A stretch of DNA of 64,000 nt. Source: an uncultured Stenotrophomonas sp. (GTDB lineage Bacteria > Pseudomonadota > Gammaproteobacteria > Xanthomonadales > Xanthomonadaceae). Location: assembly GCF_913778665.1 (NCBI RefSeq), contig NZ_CAJYVQ010000004.1, positions 62,001 through 126,000 of the forward strand. The letters are read 5' to 3'. Positions within the stretch are counted from its first letter, which is position 1. Every line of letters starts with the position of its first letter. Shown one piece after another: positions 33,080 to 41,449 of the stretch. The position numbers and the translations under genes are program-made. The notes beneath the pieces are model-generated. The model saw only the letters and a list, made by a program, of their open reading frames with translations, made no database searches and was not told the origin of the DNA.

Positions 33080-34180
33080 TCAGCGCGCGTTGAACACGCC
33101 ACGCGCGTCGCGCGGCTCGCAGCGCAGGTACTGCGGCGCCGGTACCACGCTCTCGCGCAGTGCAGCTGCGGCGTGCCATGGCCAACGCGGGTCATAGAGG
33201 ATGCCGCGCGCCAGGGCCACCGCATCGGCGTGGCGATGACGCAGGATCGATTCGGCCTGCTCCGGTTCGGTGATCATGCCCACGGCGATGACCGGCATGC
33301 GCACCTTGGCTTTGATCGCTGCCGCGAACGGCACCTGGTAACCCGGGCCCACCGTGATCTTCTGGCGCTCGTCCAGGCCGCCGCTGGAAACGTGCAGGAA
33401 GTTGCAGCCACGCGCTTCCATCACCTGCGCCAGCGCCTCGCTCTGCACCAGGTCCCAGCCGCCATCGACCCAGTCGCTGGCGGAAATGCGCACGCCCACC
33501 GCGACCTTGTCGGACACCGCCGCACGCACTGCATCGAACACTTCCACCAGCAGGCGCAGGCGGTTCGGCAGCGAGCCGCCGTAGCCATCGGTGCGGCGGT
33601 TGCTCAGCGGCGACAGGAACTGGTGCAGCAGGTAGCCGTGCGCGGCGTGCAGTTCGATCAGCTCGAAACCCAGGCGCTCGGCGCGCACCGCGCTGGCGGC
33701 GAAGGCGGCGACGACCTCGGCGATGCCGGCTTCGTCCAGTTCCTGCGGCGCCGGATCGGCGGCATGGAACGGCAGCGGCGACGGCGCCACGGTGGGCCAG
33801 CCACGGGCATCGTCGGCTGGCAGCTGGCCGCCGCCGTCCCACGGACGGTTCACCGAGGCCTTACGGCCGGCGTGGCCGAGCTGGATGCCCAGCGGCATCG
33901 GCGACCAGCGGCGGACGCTGGCCAGCACCTGTGCCAGTGCGGCTTCGGTGCCGTCGTCCCACAGGCCCAGGTCGGCCCAGCTGATGCGGCCGCGCGGTTC
34001 GACCGCGGTGGCTTCCAGGATCAGCAGGCCGGCGCCGGACTGCGCCAGGTTGCCCAAGTGCATGGCGTGCCAGTCGCTGGCGCGGCCGTCTTCGGCGGAG
34101 TACTGGCACATCGGCGCGATCACGATGCGGTTGGACAGGGTCAGGGGGCCGAACGAAATCGGCGAAAACAGCTGGGTCAC
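33080..34180 (-). CDS. NADH:flavin oxidoreductase / old yellow enzyme (YqjM type)
   Basis: A 366-residue FMN-dependent ene-reductase. Family marks: LSNRIVIAPMCQYSAEDGRA (YqjM-like Cys modulating FMN potential, about residue 24), IQLGHAGRKASV, ELHAAHGYLLHQFLSPLSNRRTDGYGGS (catalytic His pair) and the FMN phosphate loop ADAVALARGIL near the C terminus. It reduces activated alkenes such as enones and nitro compounds. The start at a GTG (34180) fits family length; a longer in-frame reading would run into a palindromic repeat. The preceding LysR gene is convergent. Confidence 0.88.
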   Translation of the reverse strand: MTQLFSPISFGPLTLSNRIVIAPMCQYSAEDGRASDWHAMHLGNLAQSGAGLLILEATAVEPRGRISWADLGLWDDGTEAALAQVLASVRRWSPMPLGIQLGHAGRKASVNRPWDGGGQLPADDARGWPTVAPSPLPFHAADPAPQELDEAGIAEVVAAFAASAVRAERLGFELIELHAAHGYLLHQFLSPLSNRRTDGYGGSLPNRLRLLVEVFDAVRAAVSDKVAVGVRISASDWVDGGWDLVQSEALAQVMEARGCNFLHVSSGGLDERQKITVGPGYQVPFAAAIKAKVRMPVIAVGMITEPEQAESILRHRHADAVALARGILYDPRWPWHAAAALRESVVPAPQYLRCEPRDARGVFNAR

Positions 34181-34283
34181 GGCGATGCGGGGGACAGGCG
34201 GATGGAGGGGGCGTATTGCACCGCCGCACGGCCTGCGAATCAACCGTGTGGATGGATCGCTGTTTCGCGGGGGCGCGTCATCG

Positions 34284-34371
34284 GTAGAGTCGACTGTCAG
34301 TCGACTGCTTTCTGCCATGCGGCTGAACATCCCGCGCTGCGCGCGGGAGTCGACTGACAGTCGACTCTAAC
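34284..34371. repeat. inverted pair of GTAG-type REP palindromes
   Basis: GTAGAGTCGACTGTCAGTCGAC at the left and GTCGACTGACAGTCGACTC at the right form two hairpins in opposite orientation. A related half unit is at 63934-63956. It lies between the old yellow enzyme gene and the sirtuin gene and touches the sirtuin stop codon. Confidence 0.75.
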
Positions 34372-35194
34372 GGATCGCGAAACCTGCCAACGCTTCGGCG
34401 CAGTCCCGTTCATCCTTGAACTGCAGCAGGTCGTCGGCGCGGGTGCGGCCTCGGTTCAGTGCCGCTACCGGCAACCCTGCCCTGGCCGCGGCCTGCACGA
34501 AGCGGAAGCCGGAATACACCATCAGCGAGGAGCCCACCACCAGCACGGCATCGGCCTGCTGCAGGTGGTCATGCACCGCCGCCACCCGCTCGCGCGGCAC
34601 GTTTTCGCCGAAGAACACCACATCCGGCTTCAGCAGGCCGCCGCAGTCTGGGCAATCGGGCACCACGAACGCGGAGAAGTCGGTCTCCAGGTCGGCGTCG
34701 CCATCGGGTGCGATGCCGGCCTCCAGCGCGTCCCAGCCCGGATTGGCATCCAGCAGGCGCTGCTGGAAATCCTCGCGGCCGCTTCGGCGCTCGCAGCCCA
34801 TGCAGCGCACCAGGTCCAGGCGGCCATGCAGGTCGATCACGTTGTGGCTGCCGGCGCGCTGGTGCAGGCCGTCCACGTTCTGGGTCAGCAGCACCTGCAG
34901 CTTGCCGCGCGCTTCCAGTGCCGCCAGCGCCTGGTGGGTGCCGTTGGGACGGGCCAGGCCGAAGCGCGGCCAGCCCAGCAGGCTGCGCGCCCAGTAGCGC
35001 TGGCGGGTGGCGGCCTCACCCATGAAGGCCTGGTAGGTCACCGGCGGCGTGCGCTTCCACTGGCCGTCGGCATCGCGGTAATCGGGGATGCCCGAGGCGG
35101 TGCTGCAGCCGGCGCCGGTCAGCACGAACAGGCGCTGGGCGCGGTCGATGAAGTCGGTCAGCGGCGGGGTCATGGGTGCCAGATGGGGGCGCAT
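34367..35194 (-). CDS. NAD-dependent protein deacylase, sirtuin
   Basis: A 275-residue Sir2 family protein that removes acyl groups from lysines using NAD. NAD-binding motifs GAGCSTASGIPDYRD (about 28) and TQNVDGLHQRAGS (about 105); catalytic His in DLHGRLDLV; a Cys4 zinc site from CMGC and CPDCGG; and GSSLMVYSGFRFVQAA. The ATG at 35194 has a GAGGG site; a Met seven codons later is possible. Preceded on the same strand by a thioesterase gene with 34 bp between, so probably co-transcribed. Pairing with acyl-CoA metabolism is plausible but not shown. Confidence 0.9.
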   Translation of the reverse strand: MRPHLAPMTPPLTDFIDRAQRLFVLTGAGCSTASGIPDYRDADGQWKRTPPVTYQAFMGEAATRQRYWARSLLGWPRFGLARPNGTHQALAALEARGKLQVLLTQNVDGLHQRAGSHNVIDLHGRLDLVRCMGCERRSGREDFQQRLLDANPGWDALEAGIAPDGDADLETDFSAFVVPDCPDCGGLLKPDVVFFGENVPRERVAAVHDHLQQADAVLVVGSSLMVYSGFRFVQAAARAGLPVAALNRGRTRADDLLQFKDERDCAEALAGFAIR

Positions 35195-35228
35195 GGGTGC
35201 CCTCGCAAGCGCTGGTCAGTTGGCCGGG

Positions 35229-35630
35229 TCAGGCCGCTGGCAGGGGCGGCACCGCGATCGGGTGGCCTTCCTCGTCCAGCGCGATCATCACGAAGTGGCC
35301 GCGGGTACACAGCTTGCGCTCGCCGCTGTGCAGGTCCTCGGCGACCAGCTCCACCTCGACCTTCATCGAGCTGCGGCCGACTTCGACGATGCGGCCGATG
35401 GTCTCGACCATCTGGCCGATGCGGATCGGCAGCTTGAAGTCGACCTGGTCGCTGCGCGCGGTCACCACGGTGCGGCGTGAGTAGCGGGCGGCGGCCAGGA
35501 AGGCGGCCTTGTCCATCCACGCCAGCGCCTGGCCACCGAACAGGGTGCCAAGGTGGTTGGTGTGATTGGGGAAGACGATTTCGGCCATGCGCACTTCGAT
35601 GGGCGGCACGGTCTCGGGGATCGGGGTCAT
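35229..35630 (-). CDS. acyl-CoA thioesterase (hotdog fold, YciA-like)
   Basis: A 133-residue single hotdog-domain thioesterase. The helix-containing VFPNHTNHLGTLFGGQALAWMDKAAFLAAARYS matches the catalytic region of the acyl-CoA hydrolase family (YciA/BACH), with Asp in MDKAA, followed by VDFKLPIRIGQMVE and SSMKVEVELVAED. It hydrolyses acyl-CoA to CoA and free acid. It is upstream of the sirtuin gene in the same direction and divergent from the LysE-type exporter. Confidence 0.9.
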   Translation of the reverse strand: MTPIPETVPPIEVRMAEIVFPNHTNHLGTLFGGQALAWMDKAAFLAAARYSRRTVVTARSDQVDFKLPIRIGQMVETIGRIVEVGRSSMKVEVELVAEDLHSGERKLCTRGHFVMIALDEEGHPIAVPPLPAA

Positions 35631-35720
35631 GGGAGTGCTTCGGTGTGGGGTCCGGCAATTTTAAGCCAGGCCCCGTGCAGGGGGCGCTACACTGCGCCAC
35701 GCCCCCTGCCAGGACCGCCC

Positions 35721-36356
35721 ATGCCCGCGACCTCCGATCTGCTGGCCTTCGCCCTCATATCGCTGGGCATGGTGCTCACGCCCGAGCCAAACATGATCTA
35801 CCTGGTGTCGCGCTCGATCTGCCAGGGCCGCCGCGCCGGCCTGATCTCACTGGGCGGGGTGGCGCTGGGCTTCGTGTTCTACATGCTGTGCGCGGCACTG
35901 GGCATCACCGCCCTGCTGATGACCGTGCCGTTCGCCTACGACACGCTACGCATCGGCGGTGCGTTGTACCTGCTGTACCTGGCCTGGCAGGCGCTCAAGC
36001 CCGGCGGCCGCTCCCCCTTCGCGGTACGCGACCTGCCGCCGGACGGCCCGCGTCGGCTGTTCGCGATGGGTTTCCTGACCAATCTGCTGAACCCGAAAAT
36101 TGCGGTGATGTACCTGTCGCTGCTGCCGCAGTTCCTGCACCCGGAGGGGCATGGCAGCGTGCTGATGCAATCGCTGGTGCTGGGCTTCACCCAGATTGCG
36201 GTCAGTGTGAGCGTCAACGCGGTGATCGCGGTGATGGCAGGCAGCATCGCCGGTTTCCTGGCCGCGCGCCCGACCTGGCATGCGGTGCAGCGCTGGCTGA
36301 TGGGCACGGTGCTGGCCGGGCTGGCGGTGCGCATGGCGGTGGAAGGGCGGCGGTAA
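35721..36356 (+). CDS. LysE/RhtB family amino-acid exporter
   Basis: A 211-residue membrane protein with six predicted helices. The RhtB signature is seen in LLAFALISLGMVLTPEPNMIYLVSRSICQGRRAGL at the N terminus and in GFLTNLLNPKIAVMYLSLLPQFL (about 118). Exports amino acids or their derivatives, such as homoserine, threonine or lysine; the substrate cannot be told from the sequence. The start ATG lies 21 bases downstream of the thioesterase promoter region. Convergent with nrdB; a bidirectional terminator separates them. Confidence 0.88.
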   Translation: MPATSDLLAFALISLGMVLTPEPNMIYLVSRSICQGRRAGLISLGGVALGFVFYMLCAALGITALLMTVPFAYDTLRIGGALYLLYLAWQALKPGGRSPFAVRDLPPDGPRRLFAMGFLTNLLNPKIAVMYLSLLPQFLHPEGHGSVLMQSLVLGFTQIAVSVSVNAVIAVMAGSIAGFLAARPTWHAVQRWLMGTVLAGLAVRMAVEGRR

Positions 36357-36377
36357 TTGTAGAGTCGACAGAAACAA

Positions 36378-36403
36378 GAAACCCCGGCGCCGGCCGGGGT
36401 TTC
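36378..36403. terminator. bidirectional hairpin terminator between lysE and nrdB
   Basis: Stem GAAACCCCGGC/GCCGGGGTTTC of 11 bp with a four-base loop, flanked by AAACAAGAAA on one side and TTTCTCGTTTC on the other. It serves two convergent genes. Confidence 0.8.
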
Positions 36404-36430
36404 TCGTTTCGACAGGCCTGACCGCTTCGA

Positions 36431-37450
36431 TCAGAAGTTCATGTCGAAGGCGACTTCGCCCTGCACGCCGACCTGGTAGGCCGAGACGCGGCGTTCGAAG
36501 AAGTTGGTCAGTTCCTGCACGTCCTGCAGTTCCATGAACGGCAGCGGGTTGCGCACGTTGTACTTCTTTTCCATGCCCAGCTTGGCGAAGTGCTGGTCGG
36601 CACAGTGCTGCAGGTACTGGCGCATGTCGCGGGTCGAGATGCCGGCCACGCCACCGGACAGCACGTCCTCGGCGAACTGCACTTCGCATTCGATGGCTTC
36701 GGCCAGCATGTCGTAGACCTGCTGCTTCATTTCGTCGTCGAACAGGTCCGGCTCTTCCTCGCGAACAACACGCACCGACTCGAACGCGAACTCCATGTGC
36801 GCGCTCTCGTCGCGGAACACCCAGTTGGTGCCCGAGGCCAGGCCCGGCAGCAGGCCGCGCGAACGGAAGTAGTACACGTAGGCGAACGCAGCGAAGAAGA
36901 ACAGGCCTTCGATGCAGGCAGCGAAGCAGATCTGGTTGAGCAGGAACTGGCGGCGCTGTTCGCGGGTCTCGATGCGGGTCAGGCTCTGGATCGAGTCGAT
37001 CCACTTGAAGCAGAAATCGGCCTTCTTCTTGATCGAGTCGATGTTCTCCACCGCCGAGAACGCCTTGGCGCGCTCTTCCGGATCCGGCAGGTAGTTGTCG
37101 AGCAGGGTCAGGTAGAACTGCACGTGCAGCGCTTCTTCATACAGCTGGCGCGACAGGTACATGCGCGCTTCGGGCGCATTCAAGTGCTGGTACAGGTTCA
37201 GCACCAGGTTGTTGGACACGATCGAGTCGCCGGTGGCGAAGAACGCGACCAGGCGGTGGATCAGATGACGCTCGCCCGGCGACATTTTGCTGTGCAGGTC
37301 GGTGATGTCGATCTGGAAGTTGATCTCTTCCACCGTCCAGGTGTTCTTGATCGCGTTCCGGTACATGTCATAGAACTGCGGGTAGCGCATCGGGCGCAGC
37401 GTCAGTTCAAAACCGGGATCGAGCAGCATCTGCTTGGGCTTGTCGGCCAT
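36431..37450 (-). CDS. nrdB: ribonucleoside-diphosphate reductase beta subunit
   Basis: Class Ia small subunit carrying the di-iron tyrosyl radical. Iron ligands and radical residue are recognisable by alignment to E. coli: FFATGDSIVSN (Asp), YEEALHVQFYLTLL (Glu, His and the Tyr radical), ACIEGLFFFAAF (Glu) and FRDESAHMEFAF (Glu, His). The length of 339 residues and C terminus VAFDMNF fit the peptide that docks in NrdA. AAGGAAA upstream supports the start at 37450. Downstream of nrdA by 130 bp that hold three palindromes; the same operon is likely. Confidence 0.95.
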   Translation of the reverse strand: MADKPKQMLLDPGFELTLRPMRYPQFYDMYRNAIKNTWTVEEINFQIDITDLHSKMSPGERHLIHRLVAFFATGDSIVSNNLVLNLYQHLNAPEARMYLSRQLYEEALHVQFYLTLLDNYLPDPEERAKAFSAVENIDSIKKKADFCFKWIDSIQSLTRIETREQRRQFLLNQICFAACIEGLFFFAAFAYVYYFRSRGLLPGLASGTNWVFRDESAHMEFAFESVRVVREEEPDLFDDEMKQQVYDMLAEAIECEVQFAEDVLSGGVAGISTRDMRQYLQHCADQHFAKLGMEKKYNVRNPLPFMELQDVQELTNFFERRVSAYQVGVQGEVAFDMNF

Positions 37451-37479
37451 GGGTGTTTCCTTGTCTTCTCGGGTCAAAA

Positions 37480-37572
37480 CGCCGGGCATGGCCCGGCGCT
37501 ACCTTGGTGTTTCCGTGCGGCAGCCGAGCATGGCTCGGCTCTACAGGTGCGAGGTGCCGGCAAGGCCGGCAC
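37480..37572. repeat. cluster of three GTAG-type REP palindromes between nrdA and nrdB
   Basis: Three palindromes in row: GCCGGGCATGGCCCGGC then CTAC, GCCGAGCATGGCTCGGC then TCTAC, and GTGCCGGCAAGGCCGGCAC. They occupy the spacer between nrdA and nrdB and would give stem-loops in the nrd mRNA that may set the ratio of the two subunits. Confidence 0.75.
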
Positions 37573-37580
37573 GGCGCGTC

Positions 37581-39983
37581 TTACTGGCAGGCCTCGCAGG
37601 CTTCCGGGTTTTCCAGCGAGCAGGCGATGGCTTCGTCCGGGCTGAACACCTTGGCCGGGGCCGCGCTGCTCACCGTGGTCTTGGCGATCTTGGTAGCCGG
37701 GCGCGAGCGCAGGTAGTAGGTGGTCTTGATGCCCTGCTTCCAGGCGTACATGTACATGGAGGACATCGCGCCGATGTTCGGGCTTTCCATGAACAGGTTG
37801 AGCGAGGCCGACTGGTCGATGAAGGCGCCACGCTCGGCGGCCATGTCGATCAGCGAACGCATCGGCAGTTCCCACGCGGTGCGGTAGACCTCGCGCAGCG
37901 TTTCCGGAATCTGCGCCACGCCGGCGATGGAACCTTCGGCCAGCTTGATGGCGTCGCGCATGTCGGCGGTCCACAGGCCCAGCTTCTTCAGCTCGTTCAC
38001 CAGGTAGCGGTTGACCTGCAGGAAGTCACCGGACAGGGTCTCGCGCTTGAACAGGTTGGACACCTGCGGCTCGACGCACTCGTAGCAGCCGGCGATCGAG
38101 GCGATGGTCGCGGTCGGGGCGATCGCGATCATCAGCGAATTGCGCAGGCCGTGTTCCTTGATGCGCTCACGCAGGGCATCCCAGCGCGCGGTGTCTTCCG
38201 GCACCACGTTCCAGGCGTCGAACTGCAGTTCGCCGCTGGCGGCACGGGTGTCGTTGAACGACGGGTGCTTGCCGCGTTCCTGGGCCAGCTCGCAGGAGGT
38301 TTCCAGCGCGTGGAAGTAGATCGCTTCGGCGATCTTCTTCGACAGCGCGCGGGCTTCGGCGCTGTCGAACGGCAGGCGCTTGCGGAAGAACACGTCCTGC
38401 AGGCCCATGCAGCCCAGGCCGACCGGACGCCAGCGCAGGTTGGCACGGCGCGCGGTTTCGATCGGGTAGAAGTTCAGGTCGATGACGCGGTCGAGCTGGC
38501 GCACGGCCAGGCGCACGGTCTCGGCCAGCTTCTCGAAGTCGAACTCGTTGTGCTCGTCGAAGTGGTTGCCCAGGTTGATCGAACCCAGGTTGCACACCGC
38601 GGTTTCATCGTTGGAGGTGACTTCCAGGATTTCCGTGCACAGGTTGGACAGGTGGATCACGTTACCCGGACGCAGGGTCTGGTTGCTGGCGCGGTTGCAC
38701 TTGTCCTTGAACGTCATCCAGCCGTTGCCGGTCTCGGCCAGCGTACGCATCATGCGGGCGTACAGCTTGCGGGCAGAGATGGTGCGGTTGGCCTTGCCCT
38801 GCGCTTCGGCCTGCAGGTAGGCGGCTTCGAAGGCTTCGCCGAACAGGTCGGTGAACTCCGGCACCACGCGCGGATCGAACAGCGACCATTCCTGGTCGGC
38901 TTCGACGCGCTTCATGAACAGGTCCGGCACCCAGTTGGCCAGGTTCAGGTTGTGCGCACGGCGGGCTTCGTCACCGGTGTTGTCACGCAGTTCGAGGAAG
39001 TCCTCGATATCGGCGTGCCAGGTTTCCAGGTAGACGCAGGCCGCGCCCTTGCGCTTGCCGCCCTGGTTCACCGCGGCCACGGACGAATCCATGGTCTTCA
39101 GCCACGGCACGATGCCGTTGGAATGGCCGTTGGTCGACTTGATGAGGGAACCACGCGAGCGCACGCGGGTGTAGCTGACGCCGATGCCGCCGGAGAACTT
39201 CGACAGCTGGGCGATGTCGCCGTACTTGGAATAGATCGACTCCAGCGAGTCCTGCGGCGAATCCAGCAGGAAGCACGAGGACAGCTGTTCGTGGGTGGTG
39301 CCGGAGTTGAACAGGGTCGGGCTGGACGGCAGGTAGTCCAGGTTGCCCATGCGCTTGTACAGCGCCAGGGTCTCGGACACGTCCTCGCTCAGCGCGCTGG
39401 CGATGCGCAGGAAGAACTGCTGCGGGGTCTCGATCACCTTGCGGGTGTGCGGGTGGCGCAGCAGGTAGCGGTCGTACAGCGTGCGCAGGCCGAAGTAATC
39501 GAAGTTCAGGTCCAGCGAGATGTCGATGGCATCGTTGAGCTTGCGTGCATTGGTCTGCACGAAGTTCAGCAGGCGATCGTTGATCAGGCCCACTTCGTGG
39601 CCACGGCTGACCGACTGCGAGAAGGCGTAGATTTCCTGGCCCGACACCTCCTTGGCGATGTAGTTGGCCAGCAGGCGCGCCGCGAGGCGGCCGTACTCCG
39701 GCTCTTCACCGATCAGCAGGGCGGCGGTGCGGATGGACAGTTCGTCCAGCTCGCGGGTGGTGGCGCCGTTGTACAGGCCGGAAATGGTGCGGGTAGCCAC
39801 GCGCATCGGATCGACGGCGTGCAGGCCTTCAGAGGAACGCTGCACCGCGCGCACGATCTTGTTCAGGTCCACCAGCTCGGTGGTCCCGTTGCGCTTGGTC
39901 ACACTCATCGCGTTGGCCGTCGGCGGCGACGTCAACAGGAACTCGCTTTCCTTCTCGATGGTGGCGCTGGATTCGGTGCTCAC
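37581..39983 (-). CDS. nrdA: ribonucleoside-diphosphate reductase alpha subunit
   Basis: Class Ia large subunit of 800 residues that reduces ribonucleoside diphosphates. N-terminal ATP-cone (about 28-110: VTKRNGTTELVDLNKIVRAV). Active-site cysteines: LSSCFLLDSPQDSLESIY (about 250), NLCTEILEVTSND (Cys and Glu, about 450) and AVCNLGSINLGNHF (about 472); the C-terminal swinging pair is in CEACQ. The frame is open upstream for 74 codons, but a GTG at 39983 has AAGAGGA eight bases upstream and matches family length, so I use it. Two NrdR-like boxes lie about 180-230 bp upstream. Confidence 0.95.
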   Translation of the reverse strand: MSTESSATIEKESEFLLTSPPTANAMSVTKRNGTTELVDLNKIVRAVQRSSEGLHAVDPMRVATRTISGLYNGATTRELDELSIRTAALLIGEEPEYGRLAARLLANYIAKEVSGQEIYAFSQSVSRGHEVGLINDRLLNFVQTNARKLNDAIDISLDLNFDYFGLRTLYDRYLLRHPHTRKVIETPQQFFLRIASALSEDVSETLALYKRMGNLDYLPSSPTLFNSGTTHEQLSSCFLLDSPQDSLESIYSKYGDIAQLSKFSGGIGVSYTRVRSRGSLIKSTNGHSNGIVPWLKTMDSSVAAVNQGGKRKGAACVYLETWHADIEDFLELRDNTGDEARRAHNLNLANWVPDLFMKRVEADQEWSLFDPRVVPEFTDLFGEAFEAAYLQAEAQGKANRTISARKLYARMMRTLAETGNGWMTFKDKCNRASNQTLRPGNVIHLSNLCTEILEVTSNDETAVCNLGSINLGNHFDEHNEFDFEKLAETVRLAVRQLDRVIDLNFYPIETARRANLRWRPVGLGCMGLQDVFFRKRLPFDSAEARALSKKIAEAIYFHALETSCELAQERGKHPSFNDTRAASGELQFDAWNVVPEDTARWDALRERIKEHGLRNSLMIAIAPTATIASIAGCYECVEPQVSNLFKRETLSGDFLQVNRYLVNELKKLGLWTADMRDAIKLAEGSIAGVAQIPETLREVYRTAWELPMRSLIDMAAERGAFIDQSASLNLFMESPNIGAMSSMYMYAWKQGIKTTYYLRSRPATKIAKTTVSSAAPAKVFSPDEAIACSLENPEACEACQ

Positions 39984-40166
39984 GGCGTATGTCCTCTTGG
40001 CGTGATTGGGGGTGCTCGATGCATCGGGGTAACGCAGCCCGGGACATGACGGCCCAGGATGGCAGGACGGCGTCGCAGGGAATGAGACCCTGCGCCTGCC
40101 ACTGCCGTCGACGATCGCGGAAGGGTGCTGCTGCGCCCCTGGAATTGGGGTTGCTGCGACCGACGG

Positions 40167-40214
40167 CCACAAGATAGTGGGGGTAATGGGGGCCGTCAAC
40201 GCCAAATGTAGTGA
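40167..40214 (-). promoter_or_regulatory. paired NrdR-like boxes upstream of nrdA
   Basis: Two 16-bp elements read on the minus strand as TCACTACATTTGGCGT (40214-40199) and CCCCACTATCTTGTGG (40182-40167). Each resembles the NrdR consensus ACAC-WATATATW-GTGT, and they are exactly 16 bp apart, the spacing usual for NrdR box pairs (about three helical turns centre to centre). They predict repression of nrdAB when nucleotide pools are high. Confidence 0.7.
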
Positions 40215-40511
40215 AATTCGGCAATCCCTTGCGCCGCAAGGATCGTGCCATCGGCGGCCTGATCAGACGCTCCAGACCCGCCGGAACGGGCTGCGCAGTC
40301 AAGCCCGAAACGCATCATCGTGGTGGTACAACGCACCGCGGAAACGGAACAATGACAGCTTCACATGACAGTGATGAAGCTGGCTAGGGACAACCCTGTG
40401 GATAGAGGGTGGGCAGCCGGTGGGAATCCGGTGGACGGGTGACTTCCGGCCGGTGACGCCCGCGCGTGGGCAGCGGATGCTGGCCTCTCGCTTGCGGAGA
40501 CGGATTGTCCG
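40215..40511. other. intergenic region upstream of nrdA and the DUF2884 gene
   Basis: About 300 bases without a gene. The left edge holds the NrdR-like boxes of nrdA. The stretch 40400-40490 contains GC-rich segments including CCGGTGGGAATCCGGTGGACGG that superficially resemble a cobalamin aptamer strand, but the other conserved blocks are missing. Nothing else recognisable; it should hold the promoters of both flanking divergent genes. Confidence 0.5.
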
Positions 40512-41348
40512 ATGCACCTGCGATTGCCCCTGCTGGCCCTGCTGCCTGCCCTGTTCGCCGCTCCCGCGCTGGCCGCTGAGGGGCTGGACCTGCGTTCGGA
40601 CCAGTGCGGTATCCATACCGACTACGACGTGCTGGTGGACAGCGGTGGCATCTGGCTGCGGCATGGCCCGCAGGCGCCGCATGAAGTGGTGTTCCACGAC
40701 GGCGAGCTGAGCCTGGACGGCACGATGGTGCCGGTCAGCGCCGCCGACGCCGCCCGCCTGCGGCAGATGGAGGCCGGTGCCCGCCAGTTGATGCCGGCGG
40801 CCACCGCGCTGGCCCACGAAGTCTCCGGGGTCACCTTCGATGCGCTGGACGCGGCCTTCGAGGCCATCACCGGCAAGTCCCGCAACCGCCAGATGCGGGC
40901 GATGCGCGGCGAGATGCAGGACTGGATCGACGCCAGCCTGGGCCGCGGCTACTGGGAACAGGCGACCTTCGGCGACGGCTTCGACGCGCACATCGAGCAG
41001 ATGGCCGAGACGATGGCCACGTCGATGACCCGCAGCGTGCTGTGGCAGGTGTTCACCGGCCGTGCCGGCGCCATGGAGCGCCGCACCGATCGCCTTGATG
41101 CCGAGGTCGACCGCCGCATGGAAGCGCGCAGCCAGCAGCTGGAAGCCAAGGCCATGGCGCTGTGCCCGCTGGTGCAGTCGCTGGCGGATGCCCACGACGC
41201 GCTGGAGCTACGCTACCAGGGTCAGCCGCTGCGGCTGCTGGAGCGCGGCGACAGCGTGCGGGTAAAGCACGGTGATGGCGCGGGCCTGCATGTGTCGGCC
41301 GGGCCGGATGAGCGGCCACGTGACAATACCGTGGCCCCCTCCCGATAG
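40512..41348 (+). CDS. exported DUF2884 (YggN-like) protein
   Basis: A 278-residue protein with a signal peptide (LLALLPALFAAPALA), then a domain of the DUF2884 family, related to E. coli YggN. Features are CGIHTDYDVLVDSGGIWL near the mature N terminus, DGTMVPVSAADAARLRQMEA, and long amphipathic helices in the second half rich in Met, Arg and Glu. Two Cys residues (about residues 37 and 217). Likely periplasmic; the function is unknown. It is monocistronic, followed by a pair of REP palindromes. Confidence 0.78.
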   Translation: MHLRLPLLALLPALFAAPALAAEGLDLRSDQCGIHTDYDVLVDSGGIWLRHGPQAPHEVVFHDGELSLDGTMVPVSAADAARLRQMEAGARQLMPAATALAHEVSGVTFDALDAAFEAITGKSRNRQMRAMRGEMQDWIDASLGRGYWEQATFGDGFDAHIEQMAETMATSMTRSVLWQVFTGRAGAMERRTDRLDAEVDRRMEARSQQLEAKAMALCPLVQSLADAHDALELRYQGQPLRLLERGDSVRVKHGDGAGLHVSAGPDERPRDNTVAPSR

Positions 41349-41363
41349 CTGCGCCGTGCTGTT

Positions 41364-41437
41364 GTAGAGCCGAGCCCACGCTCGGCTGCTTTTGCGAGGG
41401 CTGCAGGGAGAGCAGCCGAGCATGGGCTCGGCTCTAC
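41364..41437. repeat. inverted pair of GTAG-type REP palindromes
   Basis: GTAGAGCCGAGCCCACGCTC at the left and GAGCATGGGCTCGGCTCTAC at the right. The pair closely matches that at 415-486 in both sequence and layout. It lies between convergent genes. Confidence 0.75.
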
Positions 41438-41449
41438 AGCAAATCACCC

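Noticed and set aside
37434..40049. Plus-strand ORF of 871 codons over nrdA
   Set aside because: Antisense artefact of GC-rich nrdA; low-complexity Gln/Val/Arg-rich product without known motifs.
40400..40490. Second cobalamin-riboswitch-like segment upstream of the DUF2884 gene
   Set aside because: A GGGAATCCGGTGG stretch is present but the GCCCCGCAGCGGT core and the B12 box are missing.
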